Below, piece after piece: positions 35,901 through 44,896 of a stretch of 64,000 bases of DNA. The stretch lies in assembly GCA_963989385.1 (NCBI GenBank), contig OZ022512.1, positions 28,293,899 to 28,357,898 on the forward strand. The letters run 5' to 3'. The stretch comes from Ctena decussata. Its lineage: Eukaryota > Mollusca > Bivalvia > Lucinida > Lucinidae. Position 1 is the first letter of the stretch. Every line of letters begins with the position of its first letter. The notes under the pieces were generated by a model. The model worked only from the letters and a program-made list of their open reading frames with translations. It made no database searches and had not been told where the DNA came from. The position numbers were made by a program, and so were the translations under genes.

Positions 35901-38900
35901 TTTAGATGAGGGGTCACAACATATGATTTTAAGCAATTAACAAAAATTATCGCTGATTATCACCAAATACTCTCTCTTATCTAGAACTCTGGACAGAATA
36001 TTGTAAAATCTGAAAATTTTCCATTTACACATGTAGTGATGTCATAAGACTGAATTAGAACTGCTTCCCTGAGGGGGCTCTTCTTGTATATGAGCCTTAT
36101 TATTATGAGGGCCTACAACATGCAGGGCTCAGCCTAGAGGGTGATATGAGAGAAATAGTTTTCCTAAGCTGGCTGACTTCTCCCTAATTTGAGGTGAGGG
36201 AGAAGTGAAAATGTAAAGAATGTATAGGGAAATCAAAATTTGGGTCAAAACTTCTCCATAAAATCCGTAAAGTGTCACAAAACTTCTTCCTGTTTGATAG
36301 CTCTAGGCTGACTCCTGAACATGTATTATGGAGAAACAGTAAATATTACTCTGCAGCTCCATTACCGTCCAATTTCATGTCACTCTGAAATCTTATTTTA
36401 TCTAAGAACAAGATCTTTTTGCATTATAGTCTGTGGGATGATCTGTGGTTTAAACTACAGATGCTGATTTATTGCGATGTGAAATAGGACCTAAGGTCTT
36501 GGTTAATCTCTGAACAAAAGCTATTTTGCATTATGGTCTTAGGTATAATTTTTGGTTTAAACCTCAGGTGGTGGTTTAAATGCAATGCAAAGCACAAGAG
36601 ATATATTACAACAAGGGGTAAACAACTCAAAACAGATCAACGCCAATTCAAACCTGACGTTAACATTTTCCTTATTGAGCCAATATAAAGTGGCGCCGTG
36701 TGAAAATTTCTGATAAATCACATTGTTAACGCTCGGTGTGCATATATTGTGCCTTGATGACGTCGGACTCAAACAATTAACTTCTGGCAATGTCCGCCTC
36801 AAAAGAGTCCATTAGAAAACATTGCAGTATGCAATTGGATGGTATGTAATGTTAGAATCGAAATAATTTTTTCATTACAGGTAAATTATCGCAGATTACA
36901 ACTTGTGTTGTCGGGCAGATACAAATATTAATTCGCTCCGGTCTGTGGCCATCGTGAAATAATATTTCGTGATCTGCCCTCCAACAACATGTGATAGTCT
37001 GCGATAATTCATGGGTAAGGAAAAATTATTTCTTAAATAATACTGCAAAAGACTTACTTGTCATTGTCACAGTAATAGCCTTGCACCTGAAAAACAAAGA
37101 CAGTTCCATTAAAATTCTAAAGGCTGGGGCAGACATTTCCGAGCAAACAATGCAGAATCAGATCCTAAAGGACCTGTCTGATCAGGGTCTACACTGTCTG
37201 CCAATCCATTTGCATCTTTTACATTATGCTTCTAAAAGATGTAAATGGATTGGAAAACAGTGTGTTTAGGCGAATGTAGGACATTTCGGCCACGGACGTT
37301 TCGGCCTAGGACATTTCGGCCTAGGACATTTCATCCACGGACATTTCAGCCAAATCTGAAAAATGAAAATATGCTACTGTAAACCATTTAAAGTTACATG
37401 GATGGTTTTCTGCACACATATCACATATTTTTGTGCCATGTGTGCAGAAAACCATCCATGTAACTTTAAAAAATGGGTGCACCGCAGATACATCAGCCAT
37501 ATGTTTGCATATAAAGTTATTATAGGCATCACATGAATGATAAAGGCCACACTGGCCCATGAGTGGGGATGGCATATGTGCCAGATTATGCTAAAAATGA
37601 CTTTAAAAGTAATTAAGGGTTATAAACCTATCAAAAGACTTAACCAAATATCATATAAGGCCCTAGTTCAAGTAGTTGAAATAGTTGTTCACTGTGTTTT
37701 TGGCCTTGAAATGCTCAAAATGACCTTAAAGCTGTTGAAGGTCCATAAAACATCAAGAGAACAACAACAAATCATTGGACTTCATTAAGACTAGCTTGAA
37801 GCTACTCATATGAGTACTTAATTTAATTATAAAAAGTAATTTTTGGATAAAGGCTGAAATGTCCACCCTTGACAATTTCTGTGGCCGAAATGTCCTAGGC
37901 CGAAACGTCCGTGGCCGAAATGTCCGAGCACCGTTTAGGCATAAGGTGATTTTAAGTGGATACAAATATGAGCCGCGACATGAGAAAAACAACAAAGTGG
38001 TTGTGCGCCCAGCACAGACTCAGATCAGCCTGGGTATCTGCCCAGTTTGATCAGAGTCTTCACTGTCCGCATGGAGATAGCTAAGACCCTTAGCTACTCT
38101 TTAAGCACTTAGCGAAGAGTCAGATCAGACTGTGCGGATGTCAAGGCTGATCTGAGTCTGCGCTTGGAGTACAACAACTTTGTTGGTTTTCTCGTGTCAC
38201 GGCTCATATGTGATTCTAAAAAGTCTGTGCAATGTTTAATAGGCAACAAATTTGATATTCATTTTTCATTAGGATGTCAATTTTTTTAGCCCAGCTGCTC
38301 TGAAATGAGCTTAAAGTTGAGCCATTTCATTATTTTATGTTTTAATGATTACGTCAAAGCTAATATCTGACTGTAAGTTTCATTTGTGTATTGTTTCCAA
38401 AAGACAAATTTATTCATCAAATGTCTTAGTAAATGGAGCTAAATCAGACTGGGCCCCAGTTTAGTCAGGTGTCTCCCAGGGCACAGTGCTTGATGTGGTT
38501 GAGCGTTTGATCCCTCATAAACCTGATTATTTTCCAACCTCTTTTTCCCCACGTATTACATAATCATGACAAGGAATATAGGTCCCATTACCAAAGCTGA
38601 TGACCCCAGACGAAATGTGTGTCACTGGCCAAATTAACTGTATTTAATTAGCACATAAAACGTTATTGATTTAATTATGAGCCATATACTTTAAAGATGT
38701 GATGGAGCTGATATAGGATATTCTGTTATACTTTCAATAAAAGGCAGTTTGGCAATATAACAAACACTGGATCACACCACCAGTGACACTGTTTACAAAA
38801 CAAACAAAATAGGCACAAATAGGTTAATTAAATTATGTTTCACACAAATTAGAATTATTTGACAATGCACCAGAAACAGTTCTTGTACAACTGTCGTTCA

Positions 38901-38997
38901 CACGTTTGACAAATTCTGAAAAGAAAAACCATCTTACCGCATTAATAAAACAGCTGACAAAGAGACAGAAAATATTCTGCAACGTTTTCGTCGCCAT
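29808..38997 (-). CDS. Gene A: WBP1/VOPP1-like single-pass PPxY membrane protein
   Basis: Five exons (38997-38938, 37086-37058, 33209-33132, 31708-31573, 29978-29808) join in frame to about 157 codons. All introns are GT-AG. Residues 1-20 are a signal peptide (MATKT then a hydrophobic core). The ectodomain has GYYC, EEFCC and ENICC, the paired-cysteine pattern of VOPP1 and WBP1. LWYFW leads into the transmembrane helix [17 protein letters not shown]. The cytosolic tail has one DPPPY near the C-terminus, a ligand for group I WW domains. In the known family VOPP1 sits on endosomes/lysosomes and binds WWOX, and WBP1 binds YAP-type WW domains. That function is inferred for this protein from family membership. 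The stop TAA (29810-29808) overlaps a usable donor (CAG|GTGGGT at 29816), so a longer tail with a further exon is possible. The divergent gene B is a paralogue. Confidence 0.85.
30007..30179. mobile_element. pogo/Tigger-type MITE
   Basis: 'cagtcaaccctctttacaac' is inverted as 'gttgtaaagagggtccaatg', with TA on both sides. CAGTNNACCCTC ends plus a TA target are typical of the pogo branch of Tc1/mariner. It lies just upstream of the exon 5 acceptor, in gene A intron 4. Confidence 0.82.
30310..30455. mobile_element. Foldback MITE family H
   Basis: 'gggtttttcccttctaaaac' folds against 'gaaagggaaaacccagtctt', with a tctagagctg/cagtaagatgg centre. Similar copies are at 51700 and 54105. Confidence 0.65.
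30739..30812 (+). mobile_element. 3' tail of a SINE or LINE
   Basis: 'gggagacggctcaatatagg' then 'ctaaaatactgtctcaaaga', 'gccgttaaaaccaaatcc' and (aacc)n. The same 3' module is at 52286-52356 with an (aatc)n tail. Confidence 0.65.
30880..30975. repeat. Palindromic foldback
   Basis: 'gtgtaaactacattgggtca' pairs with 'tgacccaatgtagtttacac' perfectly and continues inward with gaps. Confidence 0.85.
31573..31708 (-). CDS. Gene A exon 4 (transmembrane helix)
   Basis: Acceptor 'gtttcag', donor AAG|GTTTGT. The 136 nt encode the membrane segment and the start of the tail ([20 protein letters not shown]). Entry phase 2, exit phase 0. Confidence 0.88.
31850..32205. mobile_element. Foldback element family F
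   Basis: 'atagaggatcttacatg' and 'gcaagattctgtttatcat', with the palindromic core 'gagtcggggaaaaagataag' and 'cttatctgttttccccaac'. 'cgacatcatatgataaat' closes the right side. Lies in gene A intron 3. Confidence 0.7.
32424..32540. repeat. Palindromic foldback
   Basis: 'aggttattgaatttatattg' and 'gggaaatattcggcac' are mirrored by 'gtgccgaatatttccc' and 'attataaattcaataacct'. Confidence 0.85.
33132..33209 (-). CDS. Gene A exon 3 (cysteine pairs and LWYFW)
   Basis: 78 nt, acceptor 'tttcacag', donor CTG|GTAAGT, phases 2 in and 2 out. Encodes [14 protein letters not shown] then [11 protein letters not shown]. Gene B exon 3 has the same length, phases and last bases. Confidence 0.92.
33301..33375. 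mobile_element. Hairpin MITE family B, degenerate
   Basis: 'gcagtctaatcagggc' and 'gagcagtctgatcagagcc' resemble the family arms, but the fold is imperfect. Confidence 0.45.
33745..33960. mobile_element. Foldback MITE family E
   Basis: 'aaggtgaaagggtacacttt' to 'ggaggtttacccatacat'. The centre 'gggtcaactcttaagagtag' folds with 'acctcattttggaag'. Confidence 0.7.
34205..34271. mobile_element. Hairpin MITE family B
   Basis: 'gatgaggcggctcat'-type stem: 'catgaggcggctcattatga' pairs with 'gagccgcctcatcagg'. Outer 'caaactgtgtagatc' / 'gatctatgctgtttg'. Confidence 0.88.
34670..34861. mobile_element. Family C MITE with 6-bp TSD
   Basis: Ends CAGGGCTCTAGATAAGAGGG and the inverse. ATTGTT is repeated at 34664-34669 and 34862-34867. 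The perfect core pairs 'cccctcatctgaaccgtctc' with its complement. Confidence 0.92.
34987..35064. repeat. Small inverted repeat
   Basis: 'accatggtttgtc' and 'gacaaaccatggt' enclose a second stem 'gaggagataa/ttatctcctg'. Confidence 0.7.
35498..35778. mobile_element. Foldback MITE family E, best copy
   Basis: 'ggggaagcaactctgccatt', 'gtcaactctta' and the perfect centre 'gaaagaatttgctcccctag' / 'gagcaaattctttc', then 'agagtagaccccattttgga' and 'tgccaattcacctt'. Confidence 0.8.
35791..35991. mobile_element. Foldback MITE family C
   Basis: CAGAGCTCTAGATAAGAGGG to 'ctcttatctagaactctg', with a mildly diverged core. Confidence 0.9.
36884..37009. repeat. Imperfect palindromic foldback
   Basis: 'gaattatcgcaga'-type ends ('aattatcgcagattacaac' / 'gtgatagtctgcgataatt') with an inner 'gggcagat/atctgccc' stem. 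It ends about 50 bp from exon 2 of gene A. Confidence 0.75.
37058..37086 (-). CDS. Gene A exon 2 (29-nt microexon)
   Basis: Acceptor 'tttttcag', donor CAA|GTAAGT. Encodes VQGYYCDND plus two bases of the next codon. Phase 0 in, 2 out. It supplies the first ectodomain cysteine. The phase fit on both sides is exact. Confidence 0.8.
37144..37202. mobile_element. Hairpin MITE family B, partly decayed
   Basis: 'aaacaatgcagaatcagatc' opposite 'gatcagggtctacactgt'. Confidence 0.65.
37272..37932. mobile_element. Phrase-array element 'GGACATTTCGGCC', 8-bp TSD
   Basis: Both ends carry the same array, inverted: GGACATTTCGGCCACGGACG, TTTCGGCCTAGGACATTTCG and so on, identical over about 43 bp. GTTTAGGC is repeated at 37264-37271 and 37933-37940. 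The interior holds a separate palindrome, 'gttacatggatggttttctg' and its complement (37392-37470). There is no transposase. The architecture equals the Mutator-like element at 45149-45988. Lies in gene A intron 1. Confidence 0.88.
37969..38206. mobile_element. Foldback MITE family A
   Basis: TGAGCCGCGACATGAGAAAA to 'ttttctcgtgtcacggctca'. Full length, in gene A intron 1. Confidence 0.92.
38938..38997 (-). CDS. Gene A exon 1 (signal peptide)
   Basis: Twenty codons from [11 protein letters not shown] then [12 protein letters not shown]. The donor GCG|GTAAGA is at phase 0. A CCAAT motif on the same strand sits about 30 bp upstream (39022-39028). No longer upstream frame competes for the start. 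Confidence 0.85.
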
Positions 38998-39149
38998 TTC
39001 TGTTTATTGACCTTTCACAATAATTGGCTCTTCCTTTCACCTCCCTTGGATTTTTGGGTAAAAACCACTATTTAACAAGTATTCGCTTTTGCAAAAACGT
39101 AGTACTTTTTTTTTTTGACAAAAATAGATGTCTCTCACCCCCACCCCAC

Positions 39150-40079
39150 CCCACCCCATCCCTAACCCCAAAGCATAACGAAAAGATGTTTCTCTGTGTC
39201 GCGCAAAATTAGGTTTCCACATCCAAGGTCAAGGCCACAGTGAGGGGTCAGAGGTCAAATCCTGTCTCTGCAATTACTTAAAATCTGCTAAAGGGAATTT
39301 CATCAAACTTCTAAGAAAGTGTCACGGACTCTTAAAAAATCTCAATGCCCCGGCCGAGGATCGAACCCGGGACCCTTCGGACTAAAGGCGAGCACTCTAC
39401 CACATCGCTATAAAAGCCGGCTTGTACCGCAAGGCAGTACAAGTGTATATATACCGAATTACCTACACCCTGTTACATTCTCCCCCACCAAATTGGACTT
39501 CGTCCCCGAAGTCCCAGGCTAAAAAGCTGCATATAGAAATAGGCTCGAGGAATTACTGCACAGGGGTCAGGCTGGATTTTACGTTGGGTGCCATTTGTCA
39601 CGGACTCTTAAAAATCTCAATGCCCCGGCCGAGGATCGAACCAGGGACCCTTCGGTCTAAAGGCGAGCACTCTAACACGTCGCTTTAAAAGCCGGCTTGT
39701 ACGGCAAGGCAGTACAAGTGTATATATACCTACATACCTACACCCTGTGACAAAAGGTAAACCATAATGAGAAGGTATGTCACACACAATATTAGAGTTC
39801 CAAAGTTCAAGGTCAAGGTCACAGTCTGGGGTCAGAGATCCGTCTTGGCAATTACTCAGAAAAGTACCAAAGCAAATTTCATTCCACTTACTTCAGCTAC
39901 AGATAAAGCATAATGAAAAGGTCTGCCTGGTGCTAGCCAAGGGTTGTCACACCCAAGGTCAAAGTCACTGTCAAAGGTCAAGTTGCTTCTACTGAATTGC
40001 TATAAAACAACTGAAACAAACATGATCAAACTTCATTAAAAGTAAATTTGCAAGATTTGTTTTCCTATAGCCAGTGTCA
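39150..40079. repeat. Degenerate tandem array with 'aaggtcaaggtcac' motif, split by a TRIM
   Basis: Units share 'aaagcataatgaaaagg', 'ccaaggtcaaggtcacag', 'ggggtcagag' and 'caattact'. At least three are present (39216, 39800 and 39955). The TRIM at 39320-39752 is inserted in one of them. Confidence 0.7.
39320..39752 (-). mobile_element. TRIM (miniature LTR retrotransposon) with tRNA-like LTR module
   Basis: Two near-identical direct repeats, 39320-39477 (158 bp) and 39596-39752 (157 bp), start TGTCAC and end TNACA. They enclose only 118 bp. AAAG flanks both sides (39316-39319, 39753-39756). On the minus strand the first bases after the 5' LTR are AA then TGGCACCCAACG (39593-39582). This is a primer-binding site matching the 3' end of tRNA-Lys(CTT) with one mismatch. 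GGTGGGGGAGAA (39489-39478) is a polypurine tract before the 3' LTR. Each LTR holds a tRNA-like stretch with a perfect B box GGTTCGATCC and an A-box-like TAGCGATGTGG. There is no gag or pol. Confidence 0.88.
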
Positions 40080-41229
40080 AGGTTGCACTACAGTAAAAAA
40101 AGCTCATTACGCAAGCCCCGCCTCTTTGGGGGAGAGCTTTCAGGAGAATGATGAATATTTGCCGGCCCCTGATTGGTTTTATTATGAAAGTTGAATATTT
40201 TTCCGAATGTTATGCTTATTTATTATTATAAAAAATGGAGCTTATTTATAAAGCTGTTTTGCTACATTTTTGTTGGGGTTGAAAAATACACAGGGGTGTC
40301 TGTGAAAGTTTCGAGATTTATTCACTGCGAACTACACCCTGTCAGCACTAAAAATAGAATATGTCAAAAATATGCCGCATAACCCCCAATTTTTTAGCTA
40401 TTACTGGTAGGTAAAGGTGTTGTCTATTCAATTCCATGCCTCACTTTGGAAAGTTTAGACCAGGAGAAAATTGGCAGTGCATTGACTTTGACCCATTTTG
40501 CACTGTGAGCTATGGGATTTTTTTTTAGTGTGATGCCACCTCAAGGACACAACATAGATTGTGTGGTGGTTGAATTATGTCCCCATACACACTTAAACTT
40601 CTGAGCTGCATTTGAATTTCGCAGAAAAGTAAAGTAAAAATAGAACCTATGTTGTTTGCAAGACATTGGTTGCATGCCTATGGTCAAGGTCACAACCAGG
40701 GGTCAAAGTCTAGTTTAAGGGGCCTTCGGGGGCATTTGTTACATACTGTAACATTTCTCGTTTATTGTAGGTGGCACTACACTAAAAAATCCCATAGCTC
40801 ACAGTGCAAAATGGGTCAAAGTCAATGCACTTCCAATTTTCTCCTGGTCTAAACTTTCCAAATTGAGACATGGAATTGAATAGGCAACACTTTTACCTAC
40901 CAGTAATAGCTAAAAAAAGTTGGGGGTTGTGCGGCATATTTTGGACATATTCTATTTTTAGTGCTGACAGGGTGTATTTCGCAGTGAATAAATCTCGAAA
41001 CTTTCACTGGCACCCCCTGTGTATTTTTCAACCCCAACAAAAATATAGCAAAACAGCTTTGTAAATAAGCTCCATTTTTTATAATAATAAATAAGCATAA
41101 CATTCAGAAAAATATTCAACTTTCATAATAAAACCAATCAGGGGCCGGTAAATATTCATTATACTCCTGAACGCTCTCCCCAAAAGAGGCGGGGCTTGCA
41201 TAATGAGCATTTTTACTGTAGTGCAACCT
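40080..41229. mobile_element. Large foldback: two inverted 460-bp arms
   Basis: 40080-40540 and 40770-41229 are inverted copies along their whole length, separated by 229 bp. Each arm has its own ends, outer GGTTGCACTACAGTAAAAA and inner GGTGGCANNACACTAAAAAA. They may therefore be two MITE copies in opposite orientation rather than one foldback. Both strands show the same pseudo-frame (40191-40382 and 40897-41103). No transposase is encoded. Confidence 0.92.
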
Positions 41230-41723
41230 ATAAGCGAAGTAATGTAATAACTGTACCTCATGAAACTTGAAGAATGATGAACTCAAATTATGTGAAAGTG
41301 AAATTTTATAACAAAAAGGCTAATGTTAGCAGAGCCCTGAGTCTCCTGCTCCAAGGAACTGTCCTATGTATGAGGGTCTGGATAGGGTTTATCAAATAGC
41401 GATTAATGACCTTATTTTTCAGTGATTAGCGGTCAAATACCATGGTGCAGTATCTAATATTGTGTTTTATCCATTCAGTTTGATGTGTGATGTTTGTTCA
41501 TTGTATATTTTTATGTCTTACTGTTTTGGCATGCATCTGTGTATTGGTGTGGAGACAATAAATTTATTTTATTTGATCTTTGGTGTTAACACAACATCAC
41601 TGGGTGGAAGTCTTCCTAAAAGAAGTCGATGGCCAGGGTGAAAGAACTCTTTGAGTCAACGGCCTAGTGTTCGTGTCCGAGGCGAGCCATACAATAATCA
41701 TGGATTTCGGCTGTGGTCAACAT

Positions 41724-41789
41724 ATATAGCCTGGAGAGGGATGGGCTCCGCCAGGCTGAACTTTGCCCTAGAAACACCATGGTAGACAG
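41724..41789. repeat. Dispersed repeat shared with 10682-10748
   Basis: 'agcctggagagggatgggct' and 'aggctgaactttgcccta' match the other copy. Confidence 0.65.
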
Positions 41790-41919
41790 ACTGGTTCATT
41801 AATCATTGGCAGCATGTTGTTGAATCCATCACACCTCGAGTGCATAATCCTACACGGGATCTACGACTTTCTAAATTGATAAATATAAATAATATCTGTA
41901 CTTCTGTTGATAAAAGTCG

Positions 41920-42247
41920 GGTCCTACTAAAGACAGAAAAGGATTTTTGCTACAGAAAATGACCGAAATTCGGCATTTGCGATGTCCTTTTCGGTACATG
42001 ACATCTCTTCACTGACCAGAAGTGAAGTCCTTTTCGGTGCTGTAATATTTTTGTGAAATTTGAGGATGAAGATAATACAATTCACAAAATATTATTCAAT
42101 CGCTGATTAATATCTTAAGGGTGTTAAGATTTCTAAAACGTATGTTTTATATGGTATTTAACGGCAAATAAAAGCCCTTTTCGGTGCCCGAAAGTTCTTT
42201 TCAGTCCTTTTCGGTGGGGCGAGTCCTTTTCTGTCTTTAGTAGGACC
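41920..42247. mobile_element. Phrase-array MITE 'GTCCTTTTCGGTG'
   Basis: TIR GGTCCTACTAAAGACAGAAA AGGA (24 bp, exact) at both ends. Inside, 'ccttttcggtgc'-like phrases recur about seven times in both halves. GATAAAAGTCG (41909-41919) and GATAAAATTCT (42248-42258) match at 9 of 11 positions, a Mutator-length target duplication. Confidence 0.85.
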
Positions 42248-42896
42248 GATAAAATTCTGGTTCAAAAGTTACGCTCCTCAAGTTACTTTAAGGTAGACGA
42301 ATACTGAATAAAAATATTGGCGGGGCATTCAAATCATAATACCAGCTGAATAACCCGAAGGGCTATAAAACATATGGAAAAGAAAAAATATAGTTTCACC
42401 GTTTTGTTTCCCTAAGAAAAACAATATTTTGTATTTCTACATACATTTTTACACATTCTCCGTTTAAATTCATATCTCTAGCACATGAATGCACTTTGAT
42501 TTCTGCAAATCATAAAAATCAATAAAATAGGATATCTGAAACAAACTGGTAAAAAAATGAAGTTATCTTGATAAAAAGTATATTTTTGCATTGTTTTAAA
42601 AAATGCAAGAAAACTGAATTTCATGAAAAACGTCATGAAAATATATTTAACAGATGGGGCAAGCTCATGCATATTATTTTGGTAAAACTTACATTGTATG
42701 TTATAGAATAAAACAAAAAACAAACATTTCACCGTTTCGTTTCCTAGAAAAACAATGTTCAAGTTAAAAATATTCCCAAAATAGAGTGCCCAAGTTCTGC
42801 ACCTGCTGCAAGCACAGTCGGTTCTTGCCGTATTATTTATTTTCCTGTTATTCCGGTTCTACCATAGATACTGCCTACAAAATACGTAGATGGAAT

Positions 42897-42963
42897 GGAA
42901 ACTGTGAAGACCTTGATCATTCTGGTTTCTAAGGAACAGTCTGATCTCGGTTTCCACTGTTTG
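42897..42963. mobile_element. Hairpin MITE family B, decayed
   Basis: 'ggaaactgtgaagaccttga' opposite 'tcggtttccactgtttg', with mismatched inner arms. Confidence 0.7.
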
Positions 42964-43320
42964 TACTGACCTATCTGCCCGAAAACTTAGGATCTTTACG
43001 GTAGAAATTGTTGGCGTATGTCATAACTGTATATACTCTACAGTTGAACGATTTCAGCATGAAAAATAACTCTGTTTTGTTTTAACAAATAAAACAACAC
43101 AGTTATTCACTATCTGTCCAACTTAAAACTAAAATATTGAAACTATGCCTTAGTATTTTTTTCTGTAAAACCAACCAATTCTATTCGCAACTGACTACCA
43201 TATGTTGGTATCCTGAAAATTTATTGAACTTATAAACCAGTACTAAAATCCTTTTTGAAGTCGGGTAATTAAGGTTTGAGCATAATATAAATATGTATAT
43301 ACTTCCTGTACATTAACATG

Positions 43321-44512
43321 ACCAAACAAATATCTGTAACAGGATCTGGAGTACAGGAGAATGGCCTACCCCATGGACTCAGTCGTTGATTATTACACTC
43401 CCTAATAAGGGCAACCTACAGCTCTGCCAGAACTACAGAACCATCAGCCTCATCAGTCATTCAAGCAAAGTCATGCTGAAAGTCATCTTGAACAGGCTTA
43501 AACCACAAGCCGAAGAGATAATTGCTGAGGAACAGGCTGGGTTCCAAGCAGGAAGGAGCACCACAGAACAGGTCTTCAGCCTTAGAATCCTGTGTTAAAA
43601 GTATCTTCAACATCAGCAGAATCTGTACTATGTCTTCATTGATTTCAAAAAAGCCTTTGACAGGGTATGGCATGCAGCCCTATGGGCCACCATGCGGAAG
43701 TACAATATCAGTGCAAATCTAGTTCACTAGCTGAGGAAGAGCAGGAACTAGAAGCTCTAGTTGAAAGTCTCGACCAAATCTGCACAAGGTATAAGAAGGA
43801 GATCAGTGCTGAGAAGACCAAACTGATGACGAACAGGGCAGATGGCATCAAGAGGGAGATGAAGGAAAAAGGTCAGAAGTTGGGTACCGTAACAAGCTTC
43901 AAATACCTTGGAGCAGTTGTCTCAGATAATTGTTCAAAGCAGGAGGTTCTCTCAAGGATTGCACAAGCCACTTCAGCTCTTACCAAGCTGAAACCAATTT
44001 GGAGAGATAACAACATATCTCTTGGATCAAAGGGGAAACTTATGCGCTCCCTTGTCATTTCCATATTTCTGTATGCCTGTGAATCGTGGACATTGACAGC
44101 AGAGTTAGAGGAAAGAACGCAGGCCTTTGAGATGAGATGCTACAGAAGGTTACTGAACATTTCATTCGAGAACCATATTACCAATGAGGAGGTTCGCAGA
44201 AAGATCCAAGCAGCCATTGAAAAATATGATGAACTGACGCTAGTCAAGAAACGGAAACTAAGGTGGTTTGGTCACGTCTCAAGGTCTTCTGGTTTAGCAA
44301 AGACGATTCTACAGGGCACAGTGAAAGGAAAAAGAAGAAGGGGTAGACAGAAAAAGAGGTAGGAAGACAATGTTAAAGAGTGGACAGGGATGGATTTCGC
44401 CAGCTCAACTAGGGCAGCTGAAAACAGGACAAGATAGAAAGGGATTGTTTCCAAGTCATCTATGGTGCCCCAACGACTTAGTAAGGTTATGGGATAGAAT
44501 GGAATAGAATAG
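43321..44512 (+). mobile_element. RTE/BovB-like LINE fragment with 11-bp TSD
   Basis: Starts inside the reverse transcriptase (LPNKGNLQLCQNYRTISLIS, then GFQAGRSTTEQ and FIDFKKAFDRVWHA). After 43728 it jumps to AEEEQELEALVESLDQICTR, so the part with the FADD catalytic box is deleted. It continues through FKYLGAVVSDNC, LYACESWT, LRWFGHVSR and GKRRRGRQKK to a 'gaatagaat' tail. ACATTAACATG at 43310-43320 and 44513-44523 is a clean target duplication. It lies 336 bp upstream of the gene B ATG. Confidence 0.93.
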
Positions 44513-44848
44513 ACATTAACATGTCTAATAAAAAAACTTATTTACAAAGAAGCATAAACTAAGTATATACCTTTTGCCTACGGTAGAGTCCGTGAAATTC
44601 GGTAGGGTTCGGAAATCTTCGGCGGTGCGTAATTCTATTTTACTCCCAGTGCGGTGCGGTGTGGTACAATAGCCTCAACAGTCTGCGCCCATGAGCATAC
44701 CGAACAACTGATAACGTTCAGGTTACACGTTTTACCCCATTCGCTTCGGTTTTGTTCGGACTTCATTGTTGTTAAATACAGCAGACAACTCCTGTCAAAT
44801 ATTTTGATAAACATGACAAAAATCATGTTCATATTTCAGTAATATGCA

Positions 44849-44896
44849 ATGTTTCTGATGATATTGTTGGTCTTTACAACGATATTGATCTTAGAA
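44849..44896 (+). CDS. Gene B exon 1 (signal peptide)
   Basis: Sixteen codons from ATG: MFLMILLVFTTILILE, a bare hydrophobic signal core. The donor GAA|GTAAGT is consensus at phase 0, which fits exon 2. No other in-frame upstream ATG is close. The first exon is the least certain because it rests on hydrophobicity, donor and phase only. Confidence 0.65.

Noticed and set aside
39340..39422. Standalone tRNA gene or SINE
   Set aside because: The same stretch is in both LTRs of a TRIM and its acceptor arms do not pair well.
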